This document shows positions 45,625-57,477 of a DNA stretch of 64,000 nucleotides, piece after piece (the first letter of the stretch is position 1; each line of letters begins with the position of its first letter). The notes beneath the pieces are model-generated. The model did not search any database. It was not told where the DNA came from and worked only from the letters and a program-made list of their open reading frames with translations. A program made the position numbers and the translations under genes. Source of the DNA: Apophysomyces variabilis (Eukaryota > Mucoromycota > Mucoromycetes > Mucorales > Mucoraceae); NCBI GenBank assembly GCA_002749535.1, contig MZZL01000408.1, forward strand, positions 735,465 to 799,464, given 5' to 3'.

Positions 45625-46358
45625 TTATACACCTCCCTTTTTAACATTAAAGAAACTTCTCACGACAAACACTTGCAGACAAGCCATGGCCACGATCGCT
45701 GCACTCTCGAGCAGGGCGAACCAGAAAATTCTGCTTTCTGTTGACGATACAGTGCTGGAATTGCGATTTTCTCGTGTTCTGAAGTATTTTTGGGTACGGG
45801 CGATGTTAGTAAGATGGCCAGAAAGACGGAAAAGCGATTCTTCCATGGCACTCAGGGATTTGGGTGGTTCAGCCGAGGACGTGTCTTTCGCATAGTTCGG
45901 TCTGACCTCATTCTCAACCATGATTTCGAAATCCACGAGCTTCTCGGCAAACGTCGAGAGGCTATTATCAAAACAGAACGAGTATTCTCCCACTTTGTTG
46001 GCCGTAAAGACAAAGTCGCCCTGACGTTCTCGTTCGCCATCCAACACGATCTCATTGCGAGGATCTCGTACAACATAATTAATGTCAAAACTGCCGCCTG
46101 ATTGAACCTTTATTTCGTTGTAACGTAAAGCATGAGTTTATAATGCATGGTTCATCCCTTAACCAAGACAGAAAAAGTTAGACTTACCGCGAAGTAAAAG
46201 CCTACTTTCTTTCCAGGCGTGTCAGTCCAAATGTAAAAGCATGCTTGTTCGTTAGCGGCGACATTATAGGTCAAACCGGTGGCTGCTGTTTGCAATGGGT
46301 ATAATAAAAGAACGATAGAAAAGATGAGGGACGATAGGACTGTTCGACGGCTGACCAT
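45625..46358 (-). CDS. p24-family (emp24/ERP) cargo receptor of COPII/COPI vesicles
   Basis: Two exons (46358-46188, 46107-45625) joined in phase 0 give 217 residues. A signal peptide (VLSSLIFSIVLLLYPLQTAA) is followed by a GOLD domain starting LTYNVAANEQACFYIWTD. The paired cysteines lie in EQACFY and GEYSFCFDN. VQSGGSFDINYVVRDPRNEI is the characteristic GOLD strand. A coiled coil (MEESLFRLSGHLTNIARTQK, then YFRTRENRN) precedes one membrane helix (ALLESAAIVAMACLQVFVV) and the tail RSFFNVKKGGV, with the FF export and KK retrieval signals. p24 proteins select glycosylated and GPI-anchored cargo at the ER. It lies head-to-tail just downstream of the mucin gene. An upstream in-frame ATG (MIPV) would add four residues. 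Which of the four p24 subfamilies it belongs to is not certain. Confidence 0.92.
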
Positions 46359-46577
46359 GACAGGGATCATGAATAAGGTCTTGATTAGTGTGTGCCAGCA
46401 ATGATGCTTTCCCTTTGTGCATCTGGCAAGCACCCATTGGGTGGTTCAAACAGCGCCAAAGTCCGCTTGTGCTCCCTGCAAGCTTGCATTGTCATACACG
46501 AAAAATAATCTTCCTCTTTTAATGAGAGAAACGGAACACAAGAAAAAGAAAGAGATAACAGAATAATTATATTTTGT

Positions 46578-49500
46578 CTACCATTGAGAATGAGTGGGAT
46601 AAGAATTTTGATTAGGGTACGACCATCCTAAGGAATTTTCTTGCATAATAGGAGAGGAAATGCTTTGTGCAAACACCTGATGCTGCTCTTGAGCTTGTTC
46701 TTGCCGACGGGCCCGACGACGACGGTATACACGAACAGCAACAATAGTAGCTGCGGCATAAACAATAACACCCGCAGATACGCAAATGCCAATGATGCTA
46801 GCTCTAGATAGACCTCCTTGGTTACTGCTGGCATTCGGTGGTGCACTTTCTGAGCTCACAGCATTAGGATCGCTCACGCCATTGGGCGAATTGTTCAAGG
46901 AAGCTGTCAGGAATTAGAAAGGGCAAAGTAAATCTCTCGATCTCAAAAAAAAAAGAAAGACTTCATCGTCTTTGTTTTTCCTTTTTTTACCTTGTCCTGT
47001 CACGGGGAAACTATGATCGAGCAATGTCGGCAATTGGCCATTGCTAGGAGAATACAGCTCGCTTGACGGATTATCGATGAGCTGCTGCAACATGTTCACT
47101 GTGTTTTTGGGAATTGCCATTGATACAATTACACCACTTCCATCGTCTGCGTCTCTTTTTCTCATTTTGGCGTGACTCTGTGCACTTGTGATAGTGACCA
47201 CAATCACATCATCAGGGGACACATTGAGAGCGCGACCTATCCACACAGGTAAGGACTGGACAAATTCAGCTGTTAATATTGCATCCTGGACCATCTGTGG
47301 ATAAGATAAATAGTTGAACTTCATAAAAACACGCTGGCTAGTGTCTATTAGATGTTAAATACAAGTTAGCGCGACGGTGCATGAAAATAACTATTCGTGA
47401 TAACTTGCCTGGAATAATCGCCCCCAAATTGGGAGTTATGACTTCGGGCAGGTTATTGCTGCCCATTGTACCTGTACTATTGCTGCTTGGAGTGGGTGCA
47501 GGGTTTATCGTTTGTGTCGTCGTGATGCTGGAAGTATGAGATGTTCTCAGAGGTATACTGAATGAATTAGTTAGCCAAGAATAGGTTTGATAGCGGTACG
47601 TTGATGTAGGTTTGAACGTCGTCCTAGTCGTACTGCTCTGCTCTGTTGTTGTCGTAGTAGTAGTAGTAGTAGTGGTCGTAATCGTAGTAGTCGTTGTTGT
47701 TGTGGTAGTCGTAGTAACGTCCGTCGTGGTATCGGAAATAATCGCTGAATCGGAATTAGTAGGCTCTATGCTGATGATAGTCGAAGTAGGCGTCTCCTCT
47801 GTCGTTGCCGATGTAGAAGAGTAGCTTGACGTTGCAGTTTCAGTAGGCTCTTCCGTGGAAGACGATGTTGAAGTTTCCTTGGTCGATGTTGAAGAGATAG
47901 ACGTATCAGTAGGCTCTCCCGAGTAGGATGACAATGTACTGGTTATCGTGCTACTAGCGTCATCTGTTGAAGATGCCAACGATGAAGATAACGATGTCAG
48001 GGTTATGGTGCCACTTGATTGTCCACTAATTGACGAGGAACTTCCTGTCTTGCTGGAGGAGCTGTCTGTGCTAGACGAAGATGACCCTGTCCCGGTCGTG
48101 GAACTGCTGGTGTCAGTCGATGATGACGAGTAAGAAGTTATCGTCCATGTAGGTTTCTCGGTCAATGAAGAAGATGAGGACGAAATGGGCTCGAGAGTAC
48201 TGGTAACGATAGGCCAATACGTATTTAAAGTGGAAGAACTAGTTGAACTTGAGCTACTGGTAACTTTACTCGACGTGTTGCCCGAGGGGACAATCGTAGG
48301 TTCATCAGTAGTTGAGGAGCTAGAAGAAGTGGCAGAAGAAGAGATCTTAGTTGTCTTATCTGTAGGATCACTATCTGAAGGCGGTGTTTTCTTGCTAGAT
48401 GTTGTTTTTGTTGGCGTCAAGGTATCTGAGTCAGTGACCGTTGCCTGCGTTGAGGAATTTGTCTGGTTGGATGAATCCGACGTCTTCGAGCTCGTTTCGG
48501 ACGTATCTGTTGTCGAGCGATCCGTCGATTGCGATTTGGGAGGACAGCCTCCTATTCCGAGTAGACCATCTAGGAGAGAGTCATCGCAATCATTCGTTGA
48601 ACTGTGAGTTGTCGGGGTCGGTTTGCTACTAGTTTGGAACTTAGTGATGGTGCTACTACGATTAGTGGTCTGCTTAGATGAGGTGATTGTAGTTGTCGGG
48701 CTTTTGGTTCGGAAGGATGTTGTAGACTCGGACACATCTGATGTAAATGTGCTTCCAGTGGCCTTGCTAGAGGACCCTGTACTGGAGGATGTTGCAGACT
48801 CGTGTTCGTCTGATGTAGAACTGCTTCCAGTAGTCTTGCTAGACGACCCTGTACCGGAAAATGTTGTAGACTCGGATTCATCTGACGTAGGGGTGCTAGT
48901 AATTGTTGTTATCTTCTTAGAAATGATAGTAGATGACTTTGCGCTAGAGGACGGCGTATGCTCAGGCTTATGTATCGTGATCGTCCCCTTATCTGTCATG
49001 CCGGAGATGTCGCTCGAAGAAGACGAGCTGGTGTGTTTGTGGCTCGTGGTACTCGAGTGTCTCTCCCTGGTTTCTGTATCGGTCTCCTCGGGATCAGTGT
49101 TGGTAGAGGTTTCCTTCGGTTTTGTGGTGTAGGAGCTGGGCATAAATGTTATTGTTCCATTTTCCCGCTCTGTTGTCTTATGCTTCTCAGTTTTGGTTGG
49201 TTTTTCGCTCAACCGGTCGGTGGCCTCTTCGGTCTTTGATGGCTTGGTAGACTTTGTCAAATGCTTCGTTGATTCCTCGCTTGACTCGTGGTGGTGCGTG
49301 ATTGTAGATTGTATTTTGGTCGTCGTCGTTACTGTCTTTTCCGTCTCCGTGGCCTTTTTCGATCCGGCAGAAGTCGATTCCGTCCACGTGCTCTTGGTCG
49401 TTTTGTCTACGCCGTCGATATCAGTATCAGTTGGCGTACTCTTTTTCTCGGACGCGGATGCATCATTATCGTCATCGGATGGTTTTGGTTTCGTATGCTT

Positions 49501-49833
49501 TGATGTTGGTGTCTGGGCGTTTTCCCATGGAATTGTACTGGAACTCAAATGGTGATGGCTCGTCGTTTTATGACTCACGGCTCCATTGTGCTTATCCGAG
49601 GAATTCTATAATGGGGCAAAAGCGTCAAAGTATTAAAAAAAGCAGGGACAGGGGCAGATCAGTATCATGCAGCAAATTGGATTAGGACAATAATAGTATG
49701 GTCTTACGGAATCCGAGGGTTCGTCTGTATCAGAAACGGGTTCGGCCGCGGCACGATTCAAAAGTAGATTTAGAATGAGGAAGACAAGAAAGGCGCGAAA
49801 AAAGAAACAGCTGATGGAGTTCCTGTTGGTCAT
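46578..49833 (-). CDS. MSB2: Msb2-like signalling mucin (single-pass, Ser/Thr-rich sensor)
   Basis: Four exons (49833-49708, 49605-47405, 47337-46991, 46903-46578) give 999 residues. A signal peptide (FFFRAFLVFLILNLLLNRAA) leads into about 730 residues of Ser/Thr/Pro-rich sequence with poly-Thr and poly-Ser runs, a heavily O-glycosylated mucin. Residues about 776-890 form a folded extracellular domain: FVQSLPVWIGRALNVSPDDV, VIVSMAIPKNTVNMLQQLID and NPSSELYSPSNGQLPTLLD. This matches the Hkr1-Msb2 homology domain layout (sidedness, IPKD-like, NPxSxLY). One transmembrane helix (IIGICVSAGVIVYAAATIVA) and a 50-residue basic tail follow. Msb2 senses envelope stress upstream of Cdc42 and MAPK cascades. 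RKRD within the domain is a possible Kex2-type cleavage site. The exon 2 donor (GTTATC) is non-consensus. A plain cell-wall mucin is the alternative. Confidence 0.75.
48721..48893 (-). repeat. 72-bp tandem repeat in the mucin domain (about 2.4 copies)
   Basis: Units at 48721-48792 and 48793-48864 and a partial third encode a 24-residue period (SDESESTTFSGTGSSSKTTG type). Such repeats commonly vary in copy number between strains. Confidence 0.85.
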
Positions 49834-50473
49834 CTAGCTGCAGTTGCACATAAGTTTGATGTAAAGGAATGGAAAGGTAATGTGCACTAGTTGGAAGAAA
49901 GGGAAGACGGAAATAGAGCGAAGGCCAGACTCATTGGTAAAATCCGTGAACGGTTGGCTGCGAGAGGACATGCCATAAATTTGGCTCGTCCTACCGTTCT
50001 TGTGCTGGACTCTTTTTGCAACGTACCACCAAAAAAAAAAGTACTGTTATAGTTTCCCTTCTTTATTGCCATACAGGGCTGATGAACACGTTTCTCTATG
50101 CTGATCCGCAATGTGTTATTGTGCATGATTTTTCTATGCTGTGAGGAGAAAAGGAAAAAAATAAAGGGTTTTTCTTGGTAAGGGAAGTGAAGACAAGTAA
50201 ATCATTTCTCAATTGATAGAGAGTGACAATGGGCGAAGTTGGGTAATCAGGGTTGGGAGATGTTCGGACAGGCCCAATCTAGAACAGACCGAGGTCGGTT
50301 CCTAACCTTCCCCCCCTCTCGAGAAGTAACCCTTCTACGCGTCTTGGTTTGACTTTTTACCAGATTGATAAGTTAGTAATTAGCTGAGTTTTATTCGCCA
50401 TTTACTTCTCAGTGAGACCTTGCGAGTAAGATGCATTCAAACCATTCCGTTGCTCTGAACCTCTTGTCAAATA
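49834..50473. other. promoter side of the mucin gene
   Basis: Contains ACCGA-GG-TCGGT at 50288-50299, a perfect inverted repeat holding CCG-N4-CGG, a spacing some Zn2Cys6 factors might use, followed by a C-rich run at about 50311-50318. No coding frame. Confidence 0.4.
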
Positions 50474-51034
50474 ATGGAATATTGCCGTTACACATATATA
50501 CGCTATCCTTCTGTATTTTCATATAGTGTGCTTAACACACACTCCCAATTTCAAGGAACAGCACGCTGTCTAGATCAATTCAATTCAATATTATACCATG
50601 CTAGGCTGAAGAAATTGTTAGAAAGTCGAATGATTAGGAGTACAGTAACGAGGTCAATCCAATCGAGAACGGGGAAGTTCCACATGAAAGTTGAACGGAC
50701 TGATAGTGAAACTGTAATCGGGCTTTTCAGAGGAAACCCTTTTAATGATCTTGTGCTACAATCCCCTCAGCTTCAAACAGGAACTGAACACACGAAATCA
50801 AGTGCTAAGGTTACATTGATGGAACCAATGATTACCCGTTCGCTCTTACACTTAAAACTTATCATCGTTCCCAGTTGCTTCAATTCACGCTGTAACAATG
50901 CTTATGCAATCGTGGAAAATAGAAAAAGGAAAAATGTGGGATTAAAAAAGAGCCGCGGTCACAAGCAATTAAACATTCATGTGACATTCCGGGTCGTAGC
51001 AAACAGTCTTTTCAAACAAACCATGTCCCGGTAG
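50474..51034 (+). CDS. orphan open reading frame, function unknown
   Basis: An uninterrupted 186-codon frame, strongly basic, with no signal peptide, membrane helix or known motif. Its length is more than I would expect by chance in AT-rich DNA, but it has no recognisable relatives and no clear promoter. The end (SRGHKQLNIHVTF) is also unremarkable. It may be a lineage-specific gene, a relic, or chance. Confidence 0.25.
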   Translation: MEYCRYTYIRYPSVFSYSVLNTHSQFQGTARCLDQFNSILYHARLKKLLESRMIRSTVTRSIQSRTGKFHMKVERTDSETVIGLFRGNPFNDLVLQSPQLQTGTEHTKSSAKVTLMEPMITRSLLHLKLIIVPSCFNSRCNNAYAIVENRKRKNVGLKKSRGHKQLNIHVTFRVVANSLFKQTMSR

Positions 51035-52255
51035 CCAGGTGATCTCAATGGCGGAGTATCAATTAGTAATTGTGCGTCTCCGCTGCTACCCTTTTTTGAA
51101 CTGCATAAATAAAAAGTGCAACCTATATTTTGCTTCTTTTTCCGATTTCCTGTTGCTTTCCTTCAATAAAGCATGAAATCAGGTCAAGTCTTGCTCGTAT
51201 GCTTCTTTGACAAAAGAATGTCTTATGCAATGTATAGGCACTGTAGGCCATGGAGCCTACTTGCATTATTGTATGATAACAATGATGGATGAATAAATCA
51301 TACCCTAATAATCAGTTCGTTATCAACGTGTAAAGTTATATGCTGGGCAACATTTACTTCAGAGTCAATGTTAAACTTGTACCAATATATGAAAAAGAGA
51401 AGCGGAAAAGAACAAGGATCGTTACGCAAATAGAGTTGTGTTGTGCCTTGGCGAGATGACCTAAAACGCATTGTCTGATACGGACTGCCGATTGAAATAT
51501 TTAGATAATTCTTATTTGAAGCCCATCCTGTCCTACGTCCGGGAATTATTACCTTTTCGCCAGGCTCGCTGATAAATCAGCCTATCAACTACCCACAGTC
51601 CAGATAGACAACGTAAATCATTATACAATGTATAAATGATACAGATTCAGTCAAATGCCCCATTTCTCCATAATTTCTCCTGGCAAAAGATCTGCGCGGA
51701 GTGACTTGTATGGCTTATGACGTTGAAATAACATGCTTTGGAAAAGACTAATTCAATCCATCATCGAGCAAAAAGAGAAAGAGAAGAAAACGGAATGCGA
51801 GAAGCAACACAACAATTTTCACAGTCAGGATGATGAGAACCTTAAGAAGGAAACATCATTTTAGAATCCATCAGATCATCGGAAAATCAGAGGCTTTAGA
51901 GAGTGCAATGAGCAACCAATCAATCCATTGCAAAGATAATGTTGATAATTTAAAAGCCTCCAAAGTAAAAAATGTAAAGCCGGTCAATGTGGTTCATCTT
52001 TTTTTTTTAAAATTTAGGTCATGCTTACGTTTGTGCTTCAACAATAGAACTGAGTTTGTAACTTTCAAAGGCAAAATCATGACTAGGCATGGTTTCGCTG
52101 AATTTATGCAAAAGTCACCCAAGCAGAAATGATAAGAGATCCTAAAAATGACGGTAAAACATCGTCAAAAAAATTCTAACACATACATAAATATAAAATA
52201 TAATGCGCTATCCTATGCAGAGAAATAGCCAAGGGTTTAGTTCTTTCCACTAACC
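51035..52255. other. AT-rich intergenic DNA
   Basis: About 1.2 kb with only one short basic ORF (51830-52132) that I cannot support. Upstream of the next gene the sequence is A-rich. No RNA gene is seen. Confidence 0.5.
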
Positions 52256-53472
52256 ATGCCGCAAACAAGACAATCGCGAAAGAGAGCTGCGACAACAGAT
52301 GAAAAGGAACAAGAGGTGAATGTGCAGGGTAATGGAACGGAGGACACCGAAAAACAAGAACAACAAGAACAACAACAAGAAGACGGCGGCGGTACGACTG
52401 AGCCGAAAAAAAAGAGAAGATTATCAAAACAGGAAAAGGAAAAGGAAAAGGAAGAAAAAGAAGAAATGAAAGGAGGAGAAATTCATGTGGACGAGGCCAA
52501 GCGTACAAGTACCATTGAGAAAGGTCACATCTATTTCTTCTATCGTCCCAAGGTAACAAAGCCCTTGTTGTCTTACGGTAGGCTAACCTTGTCTTTTATT
52601 TTACAGCTGGGCACGGAAAAAGTGGAGACAACGGATGATGTCCAGAGAATTCTGATCATTCTTAAACCCTTCTGGAGCTCAACAGGGAACCGTAAGCCAA
52701 CCTCTATCGTCATTGGCCGCAAACATATGCCTGAAGTGCGAACACATGAACGCTACTGGGCGTTTGTGGAAAAGAGTTCAGCCAAGTTAGAGGAAGTGAC
52801 CGATAGACTAGAAGAGCATCAGTATGAAACAAAGACAAGAGGGGACAGGACAGTCAAAGAAGCCAGAGCTATGGTATACAGGAGAAAAAAAAGCCGTTTA
52901 AATCATTGCCTAAATTTTTTCTTACACCGAAAAAGGCCCAAGGTGTGTACGCCATTGCAACCCATGCAGGCCATTCTCATCTGGCTTATATGTTGACGAT
53001 GCCTGAGAAACCATCTGAAGTGCAAAAAGCTTTCAATATTGATAAACAATCTAGTCTCATTATAAGCGTCAAGGTAAGATTTGATAGACATAGCTATGGC
53101 AACAACTTTTTTGACTACATATTTTTGTGGTTCTTGCAGAATCCTGAAAAGTCTTCGCCTCCGCAAGCGGGTCTAAGCAAGTCTCAAAAGGCTGAATTTT
53201 CAAAGGAATTGATGGAAACGTTCCATGATCGACGTTTCGTTTCTATGGATACACCCGATTTTCTTAACTATGACAACTGTGAATTGATGTTGATCGGAGC
53301 CAAACAGGATGTCACGGCAGAACTTGGAAAAACAGGCGAAGCACTGGAAGACTTGACAAAAGAAGAAGAAGAACGTATTCAATATGTTGGTCCCAAACAA
53401 ACGCTCTTTGACGAGCTTCAATTGGAGTGCAAAGATCATCCAATCCAACCACTCGAAGGGAAATGGGAATAA
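52256..53472 (+). CDS. conserved protein of unknown function (EKGHIYFFYRPK family)
   Basis: Four exons (52256-52552, 52607-52873, 52936-53073, 53140-53472), all joined in phase 0, give 344 residues. The first 85 residues are charged low complexity (EKQEQQEQQQ, PKKKRRLSKQEKEK), a likely nuclear localisation region. The folded part starts TIEKGHIYFFYRPKLGTEKV and continues DDVQRILIILKPFW, HERYWAFVEKSS, TRGDRTVKEARAM, GVYAIATHAGHSHLAYML and KPSEVQKAFNIDKQSSLI, ending near NYDNCELMLIGAKQDV. I recall the same blocks in uncharacterised fungal, plant and bacterial proteins. No catalytic motif is obvious, although paired His residues (HAGHSH) invite metal or nucleotide binding. It converges with the Gbeta gene 470 bp downstream. 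Confidence 0.75.
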
Positions 53473-53944
53473 ATTTGAGAAGACCCTTTCATCCCTTCCC
53501 CTCCCCTTCTTTTGCTGTAGTTAACTTTTGAGTCCTATTGTATTTTCCTTTCTTTCTGTTTTTAATAGTATTGGTGTATTTCTATGTTTCTACTTGTATA
53601 AAAGAAAAAAAGGGGGAGTTTTTGTCCATAACATAAGTGGTTTAACCCGACCTGAAAAAAGACATTAAAAAAAATGGTTTTGTATAAAAGAAGACTAGGA
53701 AAAGAAAAAAAAAAAGGAAATGGTAAACGTACGGGATGCTGGTTTTTCTTTTGGTTAATTTTTTTTGGAGGGTTTTTCTTTTTAGTATGCGCGCATTTTT
53801 TGTGTTTGTAGGATAGGGAAAGATAAGGGGAAAAGGAAAGATGTTGAGAACGAATGGCTTGTAGTGAAAGGGGAAAAAAGAAAAAGAAATAAAAGAAACA
53901 AAGAAAAAGATGGGTAAAAAAACAGACGAAGAGCAAGAAGCATT
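53473..53944. other. converging 3' ends, purine-rich
   Basis: Between two convergent genes. Long A/G-rich tracts on the plus strand (about 53600-53930) give misleading Phe-rich ORFs on the minus strand. It probably holds both polyadenylation regions. Confidence 0.55.
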
Positions 53945-55435
53945 TTATGCCCACACCTAAATGAAAAGCAGGGTTTGATTAGAAACAGCAAAAGTCGTTT
54001 TTGTTTATGATGTATAGTATATTCACCTTCAGGTAGCTATCCCAACTGCCAGTGCAAAGAGCCATACCATCCGAAGAGACACCGAGACAGGACACTCTGT
54101 TTTCATGGCTGGTCAAGACACCGACACGTTCGCCCTTCAAACTGTCCCAAACATGACAGCTATGATCATCGTAACCAGCAAACAACAGACGGCCCGAAAC
54201 GGAAAACGCAACAGAAGTAATGCCATAGAGAATATTTTCGCTTGCATAAGAATTTAATTCACGATCTGCACGCAGGTCAAACAAACGACAACTGGCATCG
54301 TCTGATCCAGTGCCGAAAGCCATGCCATTAGGAAAAAATCTATTATTTTTTTTTCCTCATGTTAGACTGCAAGCGGCGAAGAGGGACCGATTGTCTTTCT
54401 TTTAACTTACTGTACAGAGTTAATATCGGTCTCATGGCCAGTAAAAGTTTGGACACATTTTTGAATTCGTATGTCCCATATTTTTGCAGTGGCATCACAA
54501 CCGCCAGATACAAATATATTAGGATCATGAGGTGATAGAGAGACACTAAAGAAAAAAAAAAAGGAGGGGAAAGAAAATATTGAATGAATCAGTTCCTTGG
54601 TTCGTTTCTTTCTTTTTGTCGGGTTGTACAGGCGTAAATCTTTTTGTTTTCTTATTTACTTTACCTCATGACATCGCCTGTGTGATCATTGAATTCATGC
54701 GTTTTGACACCAGCGTCGACGTCCCATAGGAAACATGACATATCGCCAGAGCTGGTAAGGATTCTTCGATCGTCTAGGAAACGACAACAGCTGAGATAGC
54801 CTGTATGCGCTGAAAGTTCGCGTGCTGGTCGAACCGGGCCGTCTCTTGCGGTGAGGTTATAGATAGAACAGATGTTATCCAGACCACCACAAGCGACGAA
54901 GTTGCCGGAGGGGGAATAAGCACACGTCATGACCCAAGCGGATCGAAGTGGGACAGCATGTAATTTGTTGGTCGTATAGGCATTCCAGACAATCAATTTC
55001 CCGTCTTGCGAGGCCGAGACGAGATGCTGAGCATCGTTAGCCCAATGCATCGCATAAATTTTAGCCAGATGACCTCGTAGGTTTCTTCGGACCTTCATCA
55101 CAAGACGAGGTAAAGGTTCAACACTCTTGGCGGTTTGACGTACTGTGTGTCATACAAAATAGAAAGATAGAGAGAAATCATATCAATCAAACTTTTCGAC
55201 ATTTTCATTTTCTTTCAAATAAGAGAAGAAGTGCCGTAGGACGATGATAAAGAGAATATCAACTGGTTCAAAGGGGAAGGAGAAGAAATAGAAGTTCGGA
55301 GGGGGAGAGAGATATAGGTGACTTACAGGTCGTGTCAGCCAGTGCATCGCGACGTTGTCGAATTCGATCTTTTAGCATCTCGGCTTCTCGTCTAGCCGCT
55401 GTAATTCGTTCTGCAATGTCATCTTGACTGTTCAT
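53945..55435 (-). CDS. GPB1: heterotrimeric G-protein beta subunit
   Basis: Five exons (55435-55327, 55142-54665, 54545-54411, 54339-54027, 53956-53945) give 348 residues. The N-terminal coiled coil ([20 protein letters not shown]) binds Ggamma. Seven WD40 repeats follow, from [20 protein letters not shown] and [12 protein letters not shown] through [20 protein letters not shown] to [36 protein letters not shown] and [14 protein letters not shown] are nearly invariant in Gbeta proteins. The last exon is only 12 nt and encodes V-W-A-stop, the expected Gbeta C-terminus. Introns range from 70 to 184 nt. Fungal Gbeta relays pheromone and nutrient signals to MAPK or PKA pathways. Length matches the family (340-350). 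Mucoromycota often have several Gbeta paralogues, so the number in the symbol is arbitrary. Confidence 0.95.
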
Positions 55436-57477
55436 CGTCGTGTCTTTTGGTTAAGATGGGAATGTGTGGTTGGACTGACTGTCTGGCGAATATACTTGTT
55501 GTCTGGTTTTTTGTTGCTGTGTGCTTGTTTTTATTTTCTCTTTCTCTTTCCTTCTAATTGATTTTTTTTAATTTTCTTCGAGCAGACCCCTTTTATGGAC
55601 AAGGTAATGAAAAACAATAAAAAGGGAAGAGAGAGAGAAAGGGAGAATACGCTTTTGTACTGAGTTAGCTAAACGAGGGAAGTATTGTTGTGCCACCTAA
55701 TAAGTTATTCTGGTGGAGCGCGAAGGATTTGCGGAGTAGAAAGCACTTTGTTTCACCTAAGAACAAAACAACAAAAAAAAAGGGAAAAGGTTGGTTGTCA
55801 TGTTCCTTGCTATATTTTTGCATAAAGAACGATAGCGTGTATTTTTTAAAAAAAACTCAAAAAAATATAAGAGATGCATTTGTGTTCCATTGTTTGAATA
55901 TTATTAGTTTAATTCTTTTGCCTTTGGGTTCAATATGAGGATAAAGCATCAATGTGTGCTTATTTCTTTTTTATTTGTCGTTCCGTAAGAAAGATGCAGG
56001 TCACTTTTTTTTTGCTATTGTCCGGATCCTCTCATATCTCTCACTCACTCTCGTTTTCCCTCATACAGTTTGAAAGGCCGCGGTCGGTCCCGGTCAGGGC
56101 AACTGTTCATTCTTAATTTGGATAGAGCCGGTTGAACGAATGGGTTTTTGTCCCGATAACAGAAAAAACCAGCGACAATGGTAATCAAGGTTTACATAAC
56201 TTAATGCATAACCTAGGTGACAAATCGTCATGACTCAATTGCACGAGCCAATTTGTACACTGGATCATCGTACGATCGACCGATCAAAATACGTTCGGAA
56301 AAATGTCGTGAGATCAGAAAGACAAAATGCAAAGCAAGTCTTAGTCAGAAATATACCTTGCTCTCAAGCCACGTGAAATGGAAAAAAGCATTATTGAACA
56401 AGTCCGCATCAACTTCTCCGCGCCCCTCCTCCTGCTTTCCTACTCTCTGTCTTTCACTTGGACTTGCGATTATATTTGCCAATGGCAACACAGAATGAAA
56501 AAAATAAGAGAGAGAGAACTATTGGCGTCATCTGAACAATGTTGCACAACGGAAACGCCTTCCCAGATCATCAACGCAGAATGGATGTGGCCATTGGCAA
56601 AAAAAAGAAAAGAAAAAAAAACCTAGTTACGTCGTTAGGTAACCATGCAACAGAGGAATGGCCCGTCTGCTATCATATAGGTAGCACAGTCAGAGTGCTA
56701 ACCATTTTTCTTTTGGTTTTGACTTTGTGAAAAGTGGGTTCATAGGAAAACACACGTGGGGAAGCAATCGATTAGGGATGAAGGATGCAGCTATTAAATA
56801 TGGGGATGGACGATCGATTAGAAAGCAACTCTCCACGCGTGATTTTATTCGATATACCATATTTTTTTTTTAGTTTGGGCTATTGTCGGGTGATGCTAGA
56901 CAAACACGCCAGAAAAAAAAAGGGTCAACAAGCTTTTTGGCGTTGGCGAAGCATGGACACGTGGAACGTAGCACGATGTGTAATCAGAAAATGTTACTGT
57001 CATCTTTAGACATCCGTATTACTGACATGTAGACATTTTGCTTTTTCTCATATTTCCCTTATACATGGATAGACTGAGTCAGGGCAAGCACAGACAAAAG
57101 TAAGGATCAATTTGTATAAGCTAATAGTTCTATAGAAATTCCAATTTCTCGATCTCAGCCACTCATTTACCCCAACGGGAGACATTAAGCGAGGGAGTAT
57201 TGGGGGGTTGTTTTTTGAGAAACACCAGTTCGTTCCTGGTCTAGAAATTTAGGGAAAAAAATGCACTATTTTTTTTTTCGCCCACGAGAAAAGGGGGGAG
57301 AGAAAGCAAAGAAGGGCAATGAAACGCTCTGTTGATGTATTTGTTTTGCCTGTGACCATGAAGTAACTTCAGTTCTCGCTATTCCATTTTAGGTGAACAA
57401 AAGGAGCTGTAGACATAAAAATGTGCGTTGTAATTTTGCTATAGAGCTCCTCCTTCTTTATAACAGTAAATCCTCTA
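55436..57477. other. 2-kb divergent intergenic region between Gbeta and the SDR gene
   Basis: It contains long A-runs and T-runs, GGCCGCGGTCGG near 56083, and CACGTG at 56753-56758 and again near 56960. No open frame shows a domain or consistent splicing. Probably both promoters plus decayed sequence. Confidence 0.5.

Noticed and set aside
47612..49555. Several Val/Ser/Leu-rich plus-strand ORFs of 60-169 codons
   Set aside because: Antisense shadows of the Ser/Thr mucin exon, whose codon bias keeps other frames open.
51830..52132. 100-codon basic ORF
   Set aside because: No motif, length compatible with chance, no promoter or splice support.
53562..53991. Phe/Leu-rich minus-strand ORFs of 69-130 codons
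   Set aside because: Produced by purine-rich 3' region; no domain, and they overlap the Gbeta last exon.
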